From positions 1,364,001 through 1,428,000 of the forward strand of contig NW_027469084.1 in the NCBI RefSeq assembly GCF_051020765.1: a stretch of 64,000 bases of DNA. Direction: 5' to 3'. This document shows positions 34,641 through 48,597 of the stretch, piece by piece. Position 1 is the stretch's first letter. Every line of letters begins with the position of its first letter. This DNA is from Lasioglossum baleicum (Eukaryota > Arthropoda > Insecta > Hymenoptera > Halictidae). Under the pieces are notes generated by a model. It saw only the letters and a list, made by a program, of their open reading frames with translations. It searched no databases and was not told the origin of the DNA. A program made the translations under genes and the position numbers.

Positions 34641-35454
34641 TTACGATAAATGTATGTATACTTGAGTCCTTAAGGGGTTCACGTTTTCTGTTACGTTACG
34701 ATTGGCCTCGGCACTTCCGTTACAAGAGTCTAATGTATTCTTTACGTTATACAGATCGTTCAAAACGCGTAAGGCAGAGATTTTGTCAGTCGACCTCTTA
34801 ATGTCGAAGTCGTTATTGTTAAAGTCATCGAAATTGCGCGGGTATCTAGGCGCAACGTTCGAGAGTAAGGCAGACTCGGTGGCTAATATTTTACCAAATG
34901 TACTATAATCTGTTTTCTTTCGGGCATGTGCTTCCCGCAAAGACTAGAATGCAGGCCTACCTGTACCAAGTGGTAACATCTGAAACAGTAACGATTTGCT
35001 AGTTGCTCCATCCGATGGTCTCTTCAGCTGAATGTATACTTGAACGGGATGGTCCACTTGTTGTATACGGTAAGTCGGTGTTTTGAACACTATCGCAATT
35101 AGCTCATGTACATCAGTAGGCTGAAAACCACCAAATCCTTCCCACACCACTTGCCCGTCCTTCTCTTCGAAAAATCGGACCTGTATGTCGTTTTTTTGCA
35201 AACTTCTCGCATAGCAAAATTATTACCAAACCGCCCTTGACCAAAGCTGTAGAATGACTGGGCTTGACAACTACAAGATTCGACATTGCCTTCTTATCAA
35301 ATATAGGATCGGACACAACCGTCGGTAACGCGACATTGAATTTTCCCCTTTGAGATCCTTCTAAGAAAACTTGGAAACATAATCTTACCGCGTTCATATC
35401 GATGCTAGTAGGCTGTCTTTTATGTTCGAAGCCAATTCGAAAAGGATCTACGCG
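34641..35454 (-). pseudogene. dl: Dorsal-like fragment, copy 26 (F, W*)
   Basis: W* 34944-34946. It lies between two long 1372-bp monomers. Confidence 0.87.
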
Positions 35455-36012
35455 CTCTCGCGCCGTCGCTCGTACTCTCGCTCCACAACTTGTGCGCATT
35501 TGCACCTCCGCTTTCGCGCTGTCAAGCCTCCACGCTCGTGCGCATTTACGCCTCCGCTTTCGCGCTGTCAAGCCTCCACGCTCGTGCGCATTTACGCCTC
35601 CGTTTTCGCGCTGTCAAGCCTCCACGCTCACTCTCGTACGCCTCCACTCTCGCGCCTCCGCTGGTGCGCTGTCACGCTTGCACTTGTGCGCTCTCGCGCC
35701 TCCGCTCGTGCGCTCTCACATTCTTGCGTGCTCGTGCGCTCTCGCGCCTCCATCCCGTTCCTCCGCTTTCGCGCCTACGCTCGCGATATTCAACAATACC
35801 GCGTCTTTTACGGAGACTGCGTCTCGGCAAGGGGGAGTAATGTTCCGGCAAACCGATACGCATTCGATCCACTTTACCGACTTCGCGTTGCCGCGATCGG
35901 GTGACGTCACGTCGTCGAGGTTCCCCCCACTTTGCGTCCGCGGCACGCGTAAATTTGGCAGCGGATCGGCTCACTTCGGTCACGTCTGCAGCTCATGACA
36001 CTCGTTTTCGTT

Positions 36013-36826
36013 TTACGATAAATGTATGTATACTTGAGTCCTTAAGGGGTTCACGTTTTCTGTTACGTTACGATTGGCCTCGGCACTTCCGTTACAAGAG
36101 TCTAATGTATTCTTTACGTTATACAGATCGTTCAAAACGCGTAAGGCAGAGATTTTGTCAGTCGACCTCTTAATGTCGAAGTCGTTATTGTTAAAGTCAT
36201 CGAAATTGCGCGGGTATCTAGGCGCAACGTTCGAGAGTAAGGCAGACTCGGTGGCTAATATTTTACCAAATGTACTATAATCTGTTTTCTTTCGGGCATG
36301 TGCTTCCCGCAAAGACTAGAATGCAGGCCTACCTGTACCAAGTGGTAACATCTGAAACAGTAACGATTTGCTAGTTGCTCCATCCGATGGTCTCTTCAGC
36401 TGAATGTATACTTGAACGGGATGGTCCACTTGTTGTATACGGTAAGTCGGTGTTTTGAACACTATCGCAATTAGCTCATGTACATCAGTAGGCTGAAAAC
36501 CACCAAATCCTTCCCACACCACTTGCCCGTCCTTCTCTTCGAAAAATCGGACCTGTATGTCGTTTTTTTGCAAACTTCTCGCATAACAAAATTATTACCA
36601 AACCGCCCTTGACCAAAGCTGTAGAATGACTGGGCTTGACAACTACAAGATTCGACATTGCCTTCTTATCAAATATAGGATCGGACACAACCGTCGGTAA
36701 CGCGACATTGAATTTTCCCCTTTGAGATCCTTCTAAGAAAACTTGGAAACATAATCTTACCGCGTTCATATCGATGCTAGTAGGCTGTCTTTTATGTTAG
36801 AAGCCAATTCGAAAAGGATCTACGCG
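36013..36826 (-). pseudogene. dl: Dorsal-like fragment, copy 27 (F, W*)
   Basis: W* 36316-36318. At the upstream end TTTTATGTTAGAAGCC replaces the usual TTCGAAGCC, altering GFEHK to GFxHK with a stop. Confidence 0.87.
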
Positions 36827-37333
36827 CTCTCGCGCCGTCGCTCGTACTCTCGCTCCACAACTTGTGCGCATTTGCACCTCCGCTTTCGCGCTGTCAAGCC
36901 TCCACGCTCGTGCGCATTTACGCCTCCGCTTTCGCGCTGTCAAGCCTCCACGCTCGTGCGCATTTACGCCTCCGCTTTCGCGCTGTCAAGCCTCCACGCT
37001 CACTCTCGTACGCCTCCACTCTCGCGCCTCCGCTGGTGCGCTGTCACGCTTGCACTTGTGCGCTCTCGCGCCTCCGCTCGTGCGCTCTCACATTCTTGCG
37101 TGCTCGTGCGCTCTCGCGCCTCCATCCCGTTCCTCCGCTTTCGCGCCTACGCTCGCGATATTCAACAATACCGCGTCTTTTACGGAGACTGCGTCTCGGC
37201 AAGGGGGAGTAATGTTCCGGCAAACCGATACGTCGTCGAGGTTCCCCCCACTTTGCGTCCGCGGCACGCGTAAATTTGGCAGCGGATCGGCTCACTTCGG
37301 TCACGTCTGCAGCTCATTACACTCGTTTTCGTT

Positions 37334-37612
37334 TTACGATAAATGTATGTATACTTGAGTCCTTAAGGGGTTCACGTTTTCTGTTACGTTACGATTGGCC
37401 TCGGCACTTCCGTTACAAGAGTCTAATGTATTCTTTACGTTATACAGATCGTTCAAAACGCGTAAGGCAGTGATTTTGTCAGTCGACGTCTTAATGTCGA
37501 AGTCGTTATTGTTAAAGTCATCGAAATTGCGCGGGTATCTAGGCGCAACGTTCAGATCGATGCTAGTAGGCTGTCTTTTATGTTTGAAGCCAGTTCGAAA
37601 AGGATCTACGCG
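37334..37612 (-). pseudogene. dl: Dorsal-like fragment, copy 28 (del535)
   Basis: Junction 37553/37554, fused frame 37334-37663. Confidence 0.85.
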
Positions 37613-38079
37613 CTGTCGCGCCGCGGCTCGTACTCTCGCTCCAGCGCTTGTGCGCATTTGCACTTCCGCTTTCGCGCTGCCAAGCCTCCACGCTCACTCT
37701 CGTACGCTTCCACTCTCGCGCTTCCGCTCGTGAGCTGTCACGTTTGCGCTCGTGCGCTCTCGCGCCTCCGCTCGTGCGCTCTCACATTCTTGCGTGCTCG
37801 TGCGCTCTCGCGCCTCCATCTCGTTCCTCCGCTTTCGCGCCTACGCTCGCGATATTCAACAATACCTCGTCTTTTACGGAGACTGCGTCTCGGCAAGGGG
37901 GGAGTAATGTTCCGGCAAACCGATACGCATTCGATCCGCTTTACCTACTTCGCGTAGCCGCGATCGGGTGACGTCACGTCGTCGAGGCGCCCCCCACTTT
38001 GCGTCCGCGGCACGCGTGAATTCGGCAGCGGATCGGCTCACTTCGGTCACGTCTGCAGCTCATGACACTCGTTTTCGTT

Positions 38080-38893
38080 TTACGATAAATGTATGTATAC
38101 TTGAGTCCTTAAGGGGTTCACGTTTTCTGTTACGTTACGATTGGCCTCGGCACTTCCGTTACAAGAGTCTAATGTATTCTTTACGTTATACAGATCGTTC
38201 AAAGCACGTAAGGCAGAGATTTTGTCAGTCGACCTCTTAATGTCGAAGTCGTTATTGTTAAAGTCATCGAAATTGCGCGGGTATCAAGGCGCAACGTTCG
38301 AGTGTAAGGCAGACTCGGTGGCTAATATTTTACCAAATGTACTATAATCTGTTTTCTTTCGGGCGAATGCTTTCTGCAAAGACCAGAATGCAGGCCTACC
38401 TGTACCAAGTGGTAACATTTGAAACAGTAACGATTTGCTAGTTGCTCCATCCGATGGTCTCTTCAGCTGAATGTATACTTGAACGGGATGGTCCACTTGT
38501 TGTATACGGTAAGTCGGTGTTTTGAACACTATCGCAATTTGTTCATGTATATCAGTAGGCTGAGAACAACCAAATCCTTCCCACACCACTTGCCCGTCCT
38601 TCTCTTCGAAAAATCGGAGTTGTATGTATTTTTTTCGCAACCATCCCGCATAGCAAAATTATTACCAAACCACCCTTGACCAAAGCTGTAGAATGACTGG
38701 GCTATACAACTACAAGATTCGACATTGCCTTCTTATCAAATATAGGATCGGACACAACCGTCGGTAACGCGACATTGAATTTTCCCTTTTGAGATCCTTC
38801 TAAGAAAACTTGGAAACATAATCTCACCGCGTTCATATCGATGCTAGTAGACTGTCTTTTATGTTCGAAGCCAGTTCGAAAAGGATCTACGCG
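38080..38893 (-). pseudogene. dl: Dorsal-like fragment, copy 29 (F, K*, R*)
   Basis: K* 38702-38704, R* 38284-38286. Asp of DIQL is changed to Tyr (KKYIQL), shared with copy 34. Confidence 0.87.
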
Positions 38894-39315
38894 CTGTCGC
38901 GCCGTCGCTCGTACTCTCGCTCCAGCGCTTGTGCGCATTTGTACTTCCGCTTTCGCGCTGTCAAGCCTCCACGCTCACTCTCGTACGCCTCCACTCTCGC
39001 GCCTCCGCTGGTGCGCTGTCACATTCTTGCGTGCTCGTGCGCTCTCGCGCCTCCATCTCGTTCCTCCGCTTTCGCGCCTACGCTCGCGATATTCAACAAT
39101 ACCGCGTCTTTTACGGAGACTGCGTCTCGGCAAGGGGGAGTAATGTTCCGGCAAACCGATACGCATTCGATCCACTTTACCGACTTCGCGTAGCCGCGAT
39201 CGGGTGACGTCACGTCGTCGAGGTTCCCCCCACTTTGCGTCCGCGGCACGCGTAAATTCGGCAGCGGATCGGCTCACTTCGGTCACGTCTGCAGCTCATG
39301 ACACTCGTTTTCGTT

Positions 39316-40129
39316 TTACGATAAATGTATGTATACTTGAGTCCTTAAGGGGTTCACGTTTTCTGTTACGTTACGATTGGCCTCGGCACTTCCGTTACAA
39401 GAGTCTAATGTATTCTTTACGTTATACAGATCGTTCAAACCGCGTAAGGCAGAGATTTTGTCAGTCGACCTCTCAATGTCGAAGTCGTTATTGTTAAAGT
39501 CATCGAAATTGCGCGGGTATCTAGGCGCAACGTTCGAGAGTAAGGCAGACTCGGTGGCTAATATTTTACCAAATGTACTATAATCTGTTTTCTTTCGGGC
39601 ATGTGCTTCCCGCAAAGACTAGAATGCAGGCCTACCTGTACCAAGTGGTAACATCTGAAACAGTAACGATTTGCTAGTTGCTCCATCCGATGGTCTCTTC
39701 AGCTGAATGTATACTTGAACGGGATGGTCCACTTGTTGTATACGGTAAGTCGGTGTTTTGAACACTATCGCAATTAGCTCATGTACATCAGTAGGCTGAA
39801 AACCACCAAATCCTTCCCACACCACTTGCCCGTCCTTCTCTTCGAAAAATCGGACCTGTATGTCGTTTTTTTGCAAACTTCTCGCATAGCAAAATTATTA
39901 CCAAACCGCCCTTGACCAAAGCTGTAGAATGACTGGGCTTGACAACTACAAGATTCGACATTGCCTTCTTATCAAATATAGGATCGGACACAACCGTCGG
40001 TAACGCGACATTGAATTTTCCCCTTTGAGATCCTTCTAAGAAAACTTGGAAACATAATCTTACCGCGTTCATATCGATGCTAGTAGGCTGTCTTTTATGT
40101 TCGAAGCCAATTCGAAAAGGATCTACGCG
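39316..40129 (-). pseudogene. dl: Dorsal-like fragment, copy 30 (F, W*)
   Basis: W* 39619-39621. Counterpart of copy 25 in the ~6-kb block, sharing ALRGLND. Confidence 0.87.
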
Positions 40130-40687
40130 CTCTCGCGCCGTCGCTCGTACTCTCGCTCCACAACTTGTGCGCATTTGCACCTCCGCTTTCGCGCTGTCAA
40201 GCCTCCACGCTCGTGCGCATTTACGCCTCCACTTTCGCGCTGTCAAGCCTCCACGCTCGTGCGCATTTACGCCTCCGTTTTCGCGCTGTCAAGCCTCCAC
40301 GCTCACTCTCGTACGCCTCCACTCTCGCGCCTCCGCTGGTGCGCTGTCACGCTTGCACTTGTGCGCTCTCGCGCCTCCGCTCGTGCGCTCTCACATTCTT
40401 GCGTGCTCGTGCGCTCTCACGCCTCCATCCCGTTCCTCCGCTTTCCCGCCTACGCTCGCGATATTCAACAATACCGCGTCTTTTACGGAGACTGCGTCTC
40501 GGCAAGGGGGAGTAATGTTCCGGCAAACCGATACGCATTCGATCCACTTTACCGACTTCGCGTTGCCGCGATCGGGTGACGTCACGTCGTCGAGGTTCCC
40601 CCCACTTTGCGTCCGCGGCACGCGTAAATTTGGCAGCGGATCGGCTCACTTCGGTCACGTCTGCAGCTCATGACACTCGTTTTCGTT

Positions 40688-41501
40688 TTACGATAAATGT
40701 ATGTATACTTGAGTCCTTAAGGGGTTCACGTTTTCTGTTACGTTACGATTGGCCTCGGCACTTCCGTTACAAGAGTCTAATGTATTCTTTACGTTATACA
40801 GATCGTTCAAAGCACGTAAGGCAGAGATTTTGTCAGTCGACCTCTTAATGTCGAAGTCGGTATTGTTAAAGTCATCGAAATTGCGCGGGTATCAAGGCGC
40901 AACGTTCGAGTGTAAGGCAGACTCGGTGGCTAATATTTTACCAAATGTACTATAATCTGTTTTCTTTCGGGCGAATGCTTTCTGCAAAGACCAGAATGCA
41001 GGCCTACCTGTACCAAGTGGTAACATTTGAAACAGTAACGATTTGCTAGTTGCTCCATCCGATGGTCTCTTCAGCTGAATGTATACTTGAACGGGATGGT
41101 CCACTTGTTGTATACGGTAAGTCGGTGTTTTGAACACTATCGCAATTTGTTCATGTATATCAGTAGGCTGAGAACATCCAAATCCTTCCCACACCACTTG
41201 CCCGTCCTTCTCTTCGAAAAATCGGAGTTGTATGTCTTTTTTTCGCAACCATCCCGCATAGCAAAATTATTACCAAACCACCCTTGACCAAAGCTGTAGA
41301 ATGACTGGGCTATACAACTACAAGATTCGACATTGCCTTCTTATCAAATATAGGATCGGACACAACCGTCGGTAACGCGACATTGAATTTTCCCTTTTGA
41401 GATCCTTCTAAGAAAACTTGGAAACATAATCTCACCGCGTTCATATCGATGCTAGTAGGCTGTCTTTTATGTTCGAAGCCAATTCGAAAAGGATCTACGC
41501 G
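40688..41501 (-). pseudogene. dl: Dorsal-like fragment, copy 31 (F, K*, R*)
   Basis: K* 41310-41312, R* 40892-40894. Copy 26, at the equivalent place in the previous block, is W* type, so this unit has been replaced by another subtype. Confidence 0.87.
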
Positions 41502-42008
41502 CTCTCGCGCCGTCGCTCGTACTCTCGCTCCACAACTTGTGCGCATTTGCACCTCCGCTTTCGCGCTGTCAAGCCTCCACGCTCGTGCGCATTTACGCCT
41601 CCGCTTTCGCGCTGTCAAGCCTCCACGCTCGTGCGCATTTACGCCTCCGCTTTCGCGCTGTCAAGCCTCCACGCTCACTCTCGTACGCCTCCACTCTCGC
41701 GCCTCCGCTGGTGCGCTGTCACGCTTGCACTTGTGTGCTCTCGCGCCTCCGCTCGTGCGCTCTCACATTCTTGCGTGCTCGTGCGCTCTCGCGCCTCCAT
41801 CCCGTTCCTCCGCTTTCGCGCCTACGCTCGCGATATTCAACAATACCGCGTCTTTTACGGAGACTGCGTCTCGGCAAGGGGGAGTAATGTTCCGGCAAAC
41901 CGATACGTCGTCGAGGTTCCCCCCACTTTGCGTCCGCGGCACGCGTAAATTTGGCAGCGGATCGGCTCACTTCGGTCACGTCTGCAGCTCATGACACTCG
42001 TTTTCGTT

Positions 42009-42822
42009 TTACGATAAATGTATGTATACTTGAGTCCTTAAGGGGTTCACGTTTTCTGTTACGTTACGATTGGCCTCGGCACTTCCGTTACAAGAGTCTA
42101 ATGTATTCTTTACGTTATACAGATCGTTCAAAACGCGTAAGGCAGAGATTTTGTCAGTCGACCTCTTAATGTCGAAGTCGTTATTGTTAAAGTCATCGAA
42201 ATTGCGCGGGTATCTAGGCGCAACGTTCGAGAGTAAGGCAGACTCGGTGGCTAATATTTTACCAAATGTACTATAATCTGTTTTCTTTCGGGCATGTGCT
42301 TCCCGCAAAGACTAGAATGCAGGCCTACCTGTACCAAGTGGTAACATCTGAAACAGTAACGATTTGCTAGTTGCTCCATCCGATGGTCTCTTCAGCTGAA
42401 TGTATACTTGAACGGGATGGTCCACTTGTTGTATACGGTAAGTCGGTGTTTTGAACACTATCGCAATTAGCTCATGTACATCAGTAGGCTGAAAACCACC
42501 AAATCCTTCCCACACCACTTGCCCGTCCTTCTCTTCGAAAAATCGGACCTGTATGTCGTTTTTTTGCAAACTTCTCGCATAACAAAATTATTACCAAACC
42601 GCCCTTGACCAAAGCTGTAGAATGACTGGGCTTGACAACTACAAGATTCGACATTGCCTTCTTATCAAATATAGGATCGGACACAACCGTCGGTAACGCG
42701 ACATTGAATTTTCCCCTTTGAGATCCTTCTAAGAAAACTTGGAAACATAATCTTACCGCGTTCATATCGATGCTAGTAGGCTGTCTTTTATGTTAGAAGC
42801 CAATTCGAAAAGGATCTACGCG
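42009..42822 (-). pseudogene. dl: Dorsal-like fragment, copy 32 (F, W*)
   Basis: W* 42312-42314. It shares the TTAGAAGCC change of copy 27. Confidence 0.87.
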
Positions 42823-43329
42823 CTCTCGCGCCGTCGCTCGTACTCTCGCTCCACAACTTGTGCGCATTTGCACCTCCGCTTTCGCGCTGTCAAGCCTCCA
42901 CGCTCGTGCGCATTTACGCCTCCGCTTTCGCGCTGTCAAGCCTCCACGCTCGTGCGCATTTACGCCTCCGCTTTCGCGCTGTCAAGCCTCCACGCTCACT
43001 CTCGTACGCCTCCACTCTCGCGCCTCCGCTGGTGCGCTGTCACGCTTGCACTTGTGCGCTCTCGCGCCTCCGCTCGTGCGCTCTCACATTCTTGCGTGCT
43101 CGTGCGCTCTCGCGCCTCCATCCCGTTCCTCCGCTTTCGCGCCTACGCTCGGGATATTCAACAATACCGCGTCTTTTACGGAGACTGCGTCTCGGCAAGG
43201 GGGAGTAATGTTCCGGCAAACCGATACGTCGTCGAGGTTCCCCCCACTTTGCGTCCGCGGCACGCGTAAATTTGGCAGCGGATCGGCTCACTTCGGTCAC
43301 GTCTGCAGCTCATTACACTCGTTTTCGTT

Positions 43330-43608
43330 TTACGATAAATGTATGTATACTTGAGTCCTTAAGGGGTTCACGTTTTCTGTTACGTTACGATTGGCCTCGG
43401 CACTTCCGTTACAAGAGTCTAATGTATTCTTTACGTTATACAGATCGTTCAAAACGCGTAAGGCAGTGATTTTGTCAGTCGACGTCTTAATGTCGAAGTC
43501 GTTATTGTTAAAGTCATCGAAATTGCGCGGGTATCTAGGCGCAACGTTCAGATCGATGCTAGTAGGCTGTCTTTTATGTTTGAAGCCAGTTCGAAAAGGA
43601 TCTACGCG
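43330..43608 (-). pseudogene. dl: Dorsal-like fragment, copy 33 (del535)
   Basis: Junction 43549/43550, fused frame 43330-43659. Confidence 0.85.
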
Positions 43609-44075
43609 CTGTCGCGCCGCGGCTCGTACTCTCGCTCCAGCGCTTGTGCGCATTTGCACTTCCGCTTTCGCGCTGCCAAGCCTCCACGCTCACTCTCGTA
43701 CGCTTCCACTCTCGCGCTTCCGCTCGTGAGCTGTCACGTTTGCGCTCGTGCGCTCTCGCGCCTCCGCTCGTGCGCTCTCACATTCTTGCGTGCTCGTGCG
43801 CTCTCGCGCCTCCATCTCGTTCCTCCGCTTTCGCGCCTACGCTCGCGATATTCAACAATACCTCGTCTTTTACGGAGACTGCGTCTCGGCAAGGGGGGAG
43901 TAATGTTCCGGCAAACCGATACGCATTCGATCCGCTTTACCTACTTCGCGTAGCCGCGATCGGGTGACGTCACGTCGTCGAGGCGCCCCCCACTTTGCGT
44001 CCGCGGCACGCGTGAATTCGGCAGCGGATCGGCTCACTTCGGTCACGTCTGCAGCTCATGACACTCGTTTTCGTT

Positions 44076-44889
44076 TTACGATAAATGTATGTATACTTGA
44101 GTCCTTAAGGGGTTCACGTTTTCTGTTACGTTACGATTGGCCTCGGCACTTCCGTTACAAGAGTCTAATGTATTCTTTACGTTATACAGATCGTTCAAAG
44201 CACGTAAGGCAGAGATTTTGTCAGTCGACCTCTTAATGTCGAAGTCGTTATTGTTAAAGTCATCGAAATTGCGCGGGTATCAAGGCGCAACGTTCGAGTG
44301 TAAGGCAGACTCGGTGGCTAATATTTTACCAAATGTACTATAATCTGTTTTCTTTCGGGCGAATGCTTTCTGCAAAGACCAGAATGCAGGCCTACCTGTA
44401 CCAAGTGGTAACATTTGAAACAGTAACGATTTGCTAGTTGCTCCATCCGATGGTCTCTTCAGCTGAATGTATACTTGAACGGGATGGTCCACTTGTTGTA
44501 TACGGTAAGTCGGTGTTTTGAACACTATCGCAATTTGTTCATGTATATCAGTAGGCTGAGAACAACCAAATCCTTCCCACACCACTTGCCCGTCCTTCTC
44601 TTCGAAAAATCGGAGTTGTATGTATTTTTTTCGCAACCATCCCGCATAGCAAAATTATTACCAAACCACCCTTGACCAAAGCTGTAGAATGACTGGGCTA
44701 TACAACTACAAGATTCGACATTGCCTTCTTATCAAATATAGGATCGGACACAACCGTCGGTAACGCGACATTGAATTTTCCCTTTTGAGATCCTTCTAAG
44801 AAAACTTGGAAACATAATCTCACCGCGTTCATATCGATGCTAGTAGGCTGTCTTTTATGTTCGAAGCCAGTTCGAAAAGGATCTACGCT
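44076..44889 (-). pseudogene. dl: Dorsal-like fragment, copy 34 (F, K*, R*)
   Basis: K* 44698-44700, R* 44280-44282. Shares KKYIQL with copy 29. Confidence 0.87.
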
Positions 44890-45311
44890 CTGTCGCGCCG
44901 TCGCTCGTACTCTCGCTCCAGCGCTTGTGCGCATTTGCACTTCCGCTTTCGCGCTGTCAAGCCTCCACGCTCACTCTCGTACGCCTCCACTCTCGCGCCT
45001 CCGCTGGTGCGCTGTCACATTCTTGCGTGCTCGTGCGCTCTCGCGCCTCCATCTCGTTCCTCCGCTTTCGCGCCTACGCTCGCGATATTCAACAATACCG
45101 CGTCTTTTACGGAGACTGCGTCTCGGCAAGGGGGAGTAATGTTCCGGCAAACCGATACGCATTCGATCCACTTTACCGACTTCGCGTAGCCGCGATCGGG
45201 TGACGTCACGTCGTCGAGGTTCCCCCCACTTTGCGTCCGCGGCACGCGTAAATTCGGCAGCGGATCGGCTCACTTCGGTCACGTCTGCAGCTCATGACAC
45301 TCGTTTTCGTT

Positions 45312-46125
45312 TTACGATAAATGTATGTATACTTGAGTCCTTAAGGGGTTCTCGTTTTCTGTTACGTTATGATTGGCCTCGGCACTTCCGTTACAAGAGT
45401 CTAATGTATTCTTTACATTATACAGATCGTTCAAAACGCGTAAGGCAGAGATTTTGTCAGTCGACGTCTTAATGTCGAAGTCGTTATTGTTAAAGTCATC
45501 GAAATTGCGCGGGTATCTAGGCGCAACGTTCGAGAGTAAGGCAGACTCGGTGGCTAATATTTTACCAAATGTACTATAATCTGTTTTCTTTCGGGCATGT
45601 GCCTTCCGCAAAGACTAGAATGCAGGCCTACCTGTACCAAGTGGTAACATCTGAAACAGTAACGATTTGCTAGTTGCTCCATCCGATGGTCTCTTCAGCT
45701 GAATGTATACTTGAACGGGATGGTCCACTTGTTGTATACGGTAAGTCGGTGTTTTGAACACTATCGCAATTTGCTCATGTACATCAGTAGGCTGAAAACC
45801 ACCAAATCCTTCCCACACCACTTGCCCGTCCTTCTCTTCGAAAAATCGGACCTGTATGTCGTTTTTTTGCAAACTTCTCGCATAGCAAAATTATTACCAA
45901 ACCGCCCTTGACCAAAGCTGTAGAATGACTGGGCTTGACGACTACAAGATTCGACATTGCCTTCTTATCAAATATAGGATCGGACACAACCGTCGGTAAC
46001 GCGACATTGAATATTCCCTTTTGAGATCCTTCTAAGAAAACTTGGAAACATAATCTCACAGCGTTTATATCGATGCTAGTAGGCTGTCTTTTATGTTCGA
46101 AGCCACTTCGAAAAGGATCTACGCG
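45312..46125 (-). pseudogene. dl: Dorsal-like fragment, copy 35 (F, W*)
   Basis: W* 45615-45617. HEQIAIV is found in an otherwise HELIAIV subtype, and KGIFNV replaces KGKFNV. Confidence 0.87.
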
Positions 46126-46547
46126 CTGTCGCGCCGTCGCTCGTACTCTCGCTCCAGCGCTTGTGCGCATTTGCACTTCCGCTTTCGCGCTGTCAAGCCT
46201 CCACGCTCACTCTCGTACGCCTCCACTCTCGCGCCTCCGCTGGTGCGCTGTCACATTCTTGCGTGCTCGTGCGCTCTCGCGCCTCCATCTCGTTCCTCCG
46301 CTTTCGCGCCTACGCTCGCGATATTCAACAATACCGCGTCTTTTACGGAGACTGCGTCTCGGCAAGGGGGAGTAATGTTCCGGCAAACCGATACGCATTC
46401 GATCCACTTTACCGACTTCGCGTAGCCGCGATCGGGTGACGTCACGTCGTCGAGGTTCCCCCCACTTTGCGTCCGCGGCACGCGTAAATTCGGCAGCGGA
46501 TCGGCTCACTTCGGTCACGTCTGCAGCTCATGACACTCGTTTTCGTT

Positions 46548-47361
46548 TTACGATAAATGTATGTATACTTGAGTCCTTAAGGGGTTCTCGTTTTCTGTTA
46601 CGTTACGATTGGCCTCGGCACTTCCGTTACAAGAGTCTAATGTATTCTTTACATTATACAGATCGTTCAAAACGCGTAAGGCAGAGATTTTGTCAGTCGA
46701 CGTCTTAATGTCGAAGTCGTTATTGTTAAAGTCATCGAAATTGCGCGGGTATCTAGGCGCAACGTTCGAGAGTAACGCAGACTCGGTGGCTAATATTTTA
46801 CCAAATGTACTATAATCTGTTTTCTTTCGGGCATGTGCCTTCCGCAAAGACTAGAATGCAGGCCTACCTGTACCAAGTGGTAACATCTGAAACAGTAACG
46901 ATTTGCTAGTTGCTCCATCCGATGGTCTCTTCAGCTGAATGTATACTTGAACGGGATGGTCCACTTGTTGTATACGGTAAGTCGGTGTTTTGAACACTAT
47001 CGCAATTAGCTCATGTACATCAGTAGGCTGAAAACCACCAAATCCTTCCCACACCACTTGCCCGTCCTTCTCTTCGAAAAATCGGACCTGTATGTCGTTT
47101 TTTTGCAAACTTCTCGCATAGCAAAATTATTACCAAACCGCCCTTGACCAAAGCTGTAGAATGACTGGGCTTGACGACTACAAGATTCGACATTGCCTTC
47201 TTATCAAATATAGGATCGGACACAACCGTCGGTAACGCGACATTGAATTTTCCCTTTTGAGATCCTTCTAAGAAAACTTGGAAACATAATCTCACCGCGT
47301 TTATATCGATGCTAGTAGGCTGTCTTTTATGTTCGAAGCCACTTCGAAAAGGATCTACGCG
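46548..47361 (-). pseudogene. dl: Dorsal-like fragment, copy 36 (F, W*)
   Basis: W* 46851-46853. Near duplicate of the neighbouring 1236-bp units; SIDINAV is shared with copy 35. Confidence 0.87.
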
Positions 47362-47783
47362 CTGTCGCGCCGTCGCTCGTACTCTCGCTCCAGCGCTTGT
47401 GCGCATTTGCACTTCCGCTTTCGCGCTGTCAAGCCTCCACGCTCACTCTCGTACGCCTCCACTCTCGCGCCTCCGCTGGTGCGCTGTCACATTCTTGCGT
47501 GCTCGTGCGCTCTCGCGCCTCCATCTCGTTCCTCCGCTTTCGCGCCTACGCTCGCGATATTCAACAATACCGCGTCTTTTACGGAGACTGCGTCTCGGCA
47601 AGGGGGAGTAATGTTCCGGCAAACCGATACGCATTCGATCCACTTTACCGACTTCGCGTAGCCGCGATCGGGTGACGTCACGTCGTCGAGGTTCCCCCCA
47701 CTTTGCGTCCGCGGCACGCGTAAATTCGGCAGCGGACAGGCTCACTTCGGTCACGTCTGCAGCTCATGACACTCGTTTTCGTT

Positions 47784-48597
47784 TTACGATAAATGTATGT
47801 ATACTTGAGTCCTTAAGGGGTTCACGTTTTCTGTTACGTTACGATTGGCCTCGGCACTTCCGTTACAAGAGTCTAATGTATTCTTTACGTTATACAGATC
47901 GTTCAAAACGCGTAAGGCAGAGATTTTGTCAGTCGACCTCTCAATGTCGAAGTCGTTATTGTTAAAGTCATCGAAATTGCGCGGGTATCTAGGCGCAACG
48001 TTCGAGAGTAAGGCAGACTCGGTGGCTAATATTTTACCAAATGTACTATAATCTGTTTTCTTTCGGGCATGTGCCTTCCGCAAAGACTAGAATGCAGGCC
48101 TACCTGTACCAAGTGGTAACATCTGAAACAGTAACGATTTGCTAGTTGCTCCATCCGATGGTCTCTTCAGCTGAATGTATACTTGAACGGGATGGTCCAC
48201 TTGTTGTATACGGTAAGTCGGTGTTTTGAACACTATCGCAATTAGCTCATGTACATCAGTAGGCTGAAAACCACCAAATCCTTCCCACACCACTTGCCCG
48301 TCCTTCTCTTCGAAAAATCGGACCTGTATGTCGTTTTTTTGCAAACTTCTCGCATAGCAAAATTATTACCAAACCACCCTTGACCAAAGCTGTAGAATGA
48401 CTGGGCTTGACAACTACAAGATTCGACATTGCCTTCTTATCAAATATAGGATCGGACACAACCGCCGGTAACGCGACATTGAATTTTCCCTTCTGAGATC
48501 CTTCTAAGAAAACTTGGAAACATAATCTCACCGCTTTCAGATCGATGCTAGTAGGCTGTCTTTTATGTTTGAAGCCAGTTCGAAAAGGATCTACGCG
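47784..48597 (-). pseudogene. dl: Dorsal-like fragment, copy 37 (F, W*)
   Basis: W* 48087-48089. The upstream end is of the SIDLKAV type, unlike copies 35 and 36, so the unit is mosaic. Confidence 0.87.

Larger units (their letters stand above)
31533..37579. repeat. Higher-order repeat 2, copy 1 (6047 bp)
   Basis: Five monomers: 1281, 1236, 1372, 1372 and 786 bp, ending with the del535 junction. Confidence 0.9.
37580..43575. repeat. Higher-order repeat 2, copy 2 (5996 bp)
   Basis: Same order: 1281, 1236, 1372, 1321 and 786 bp. The 51-bp difference is a deletion in the fourth monomer (junction 41907). A third copy starts at 43576 with 1281- and 1236-bp monomers, then departs into 1236-bp units. 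Confidence 0.9.
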
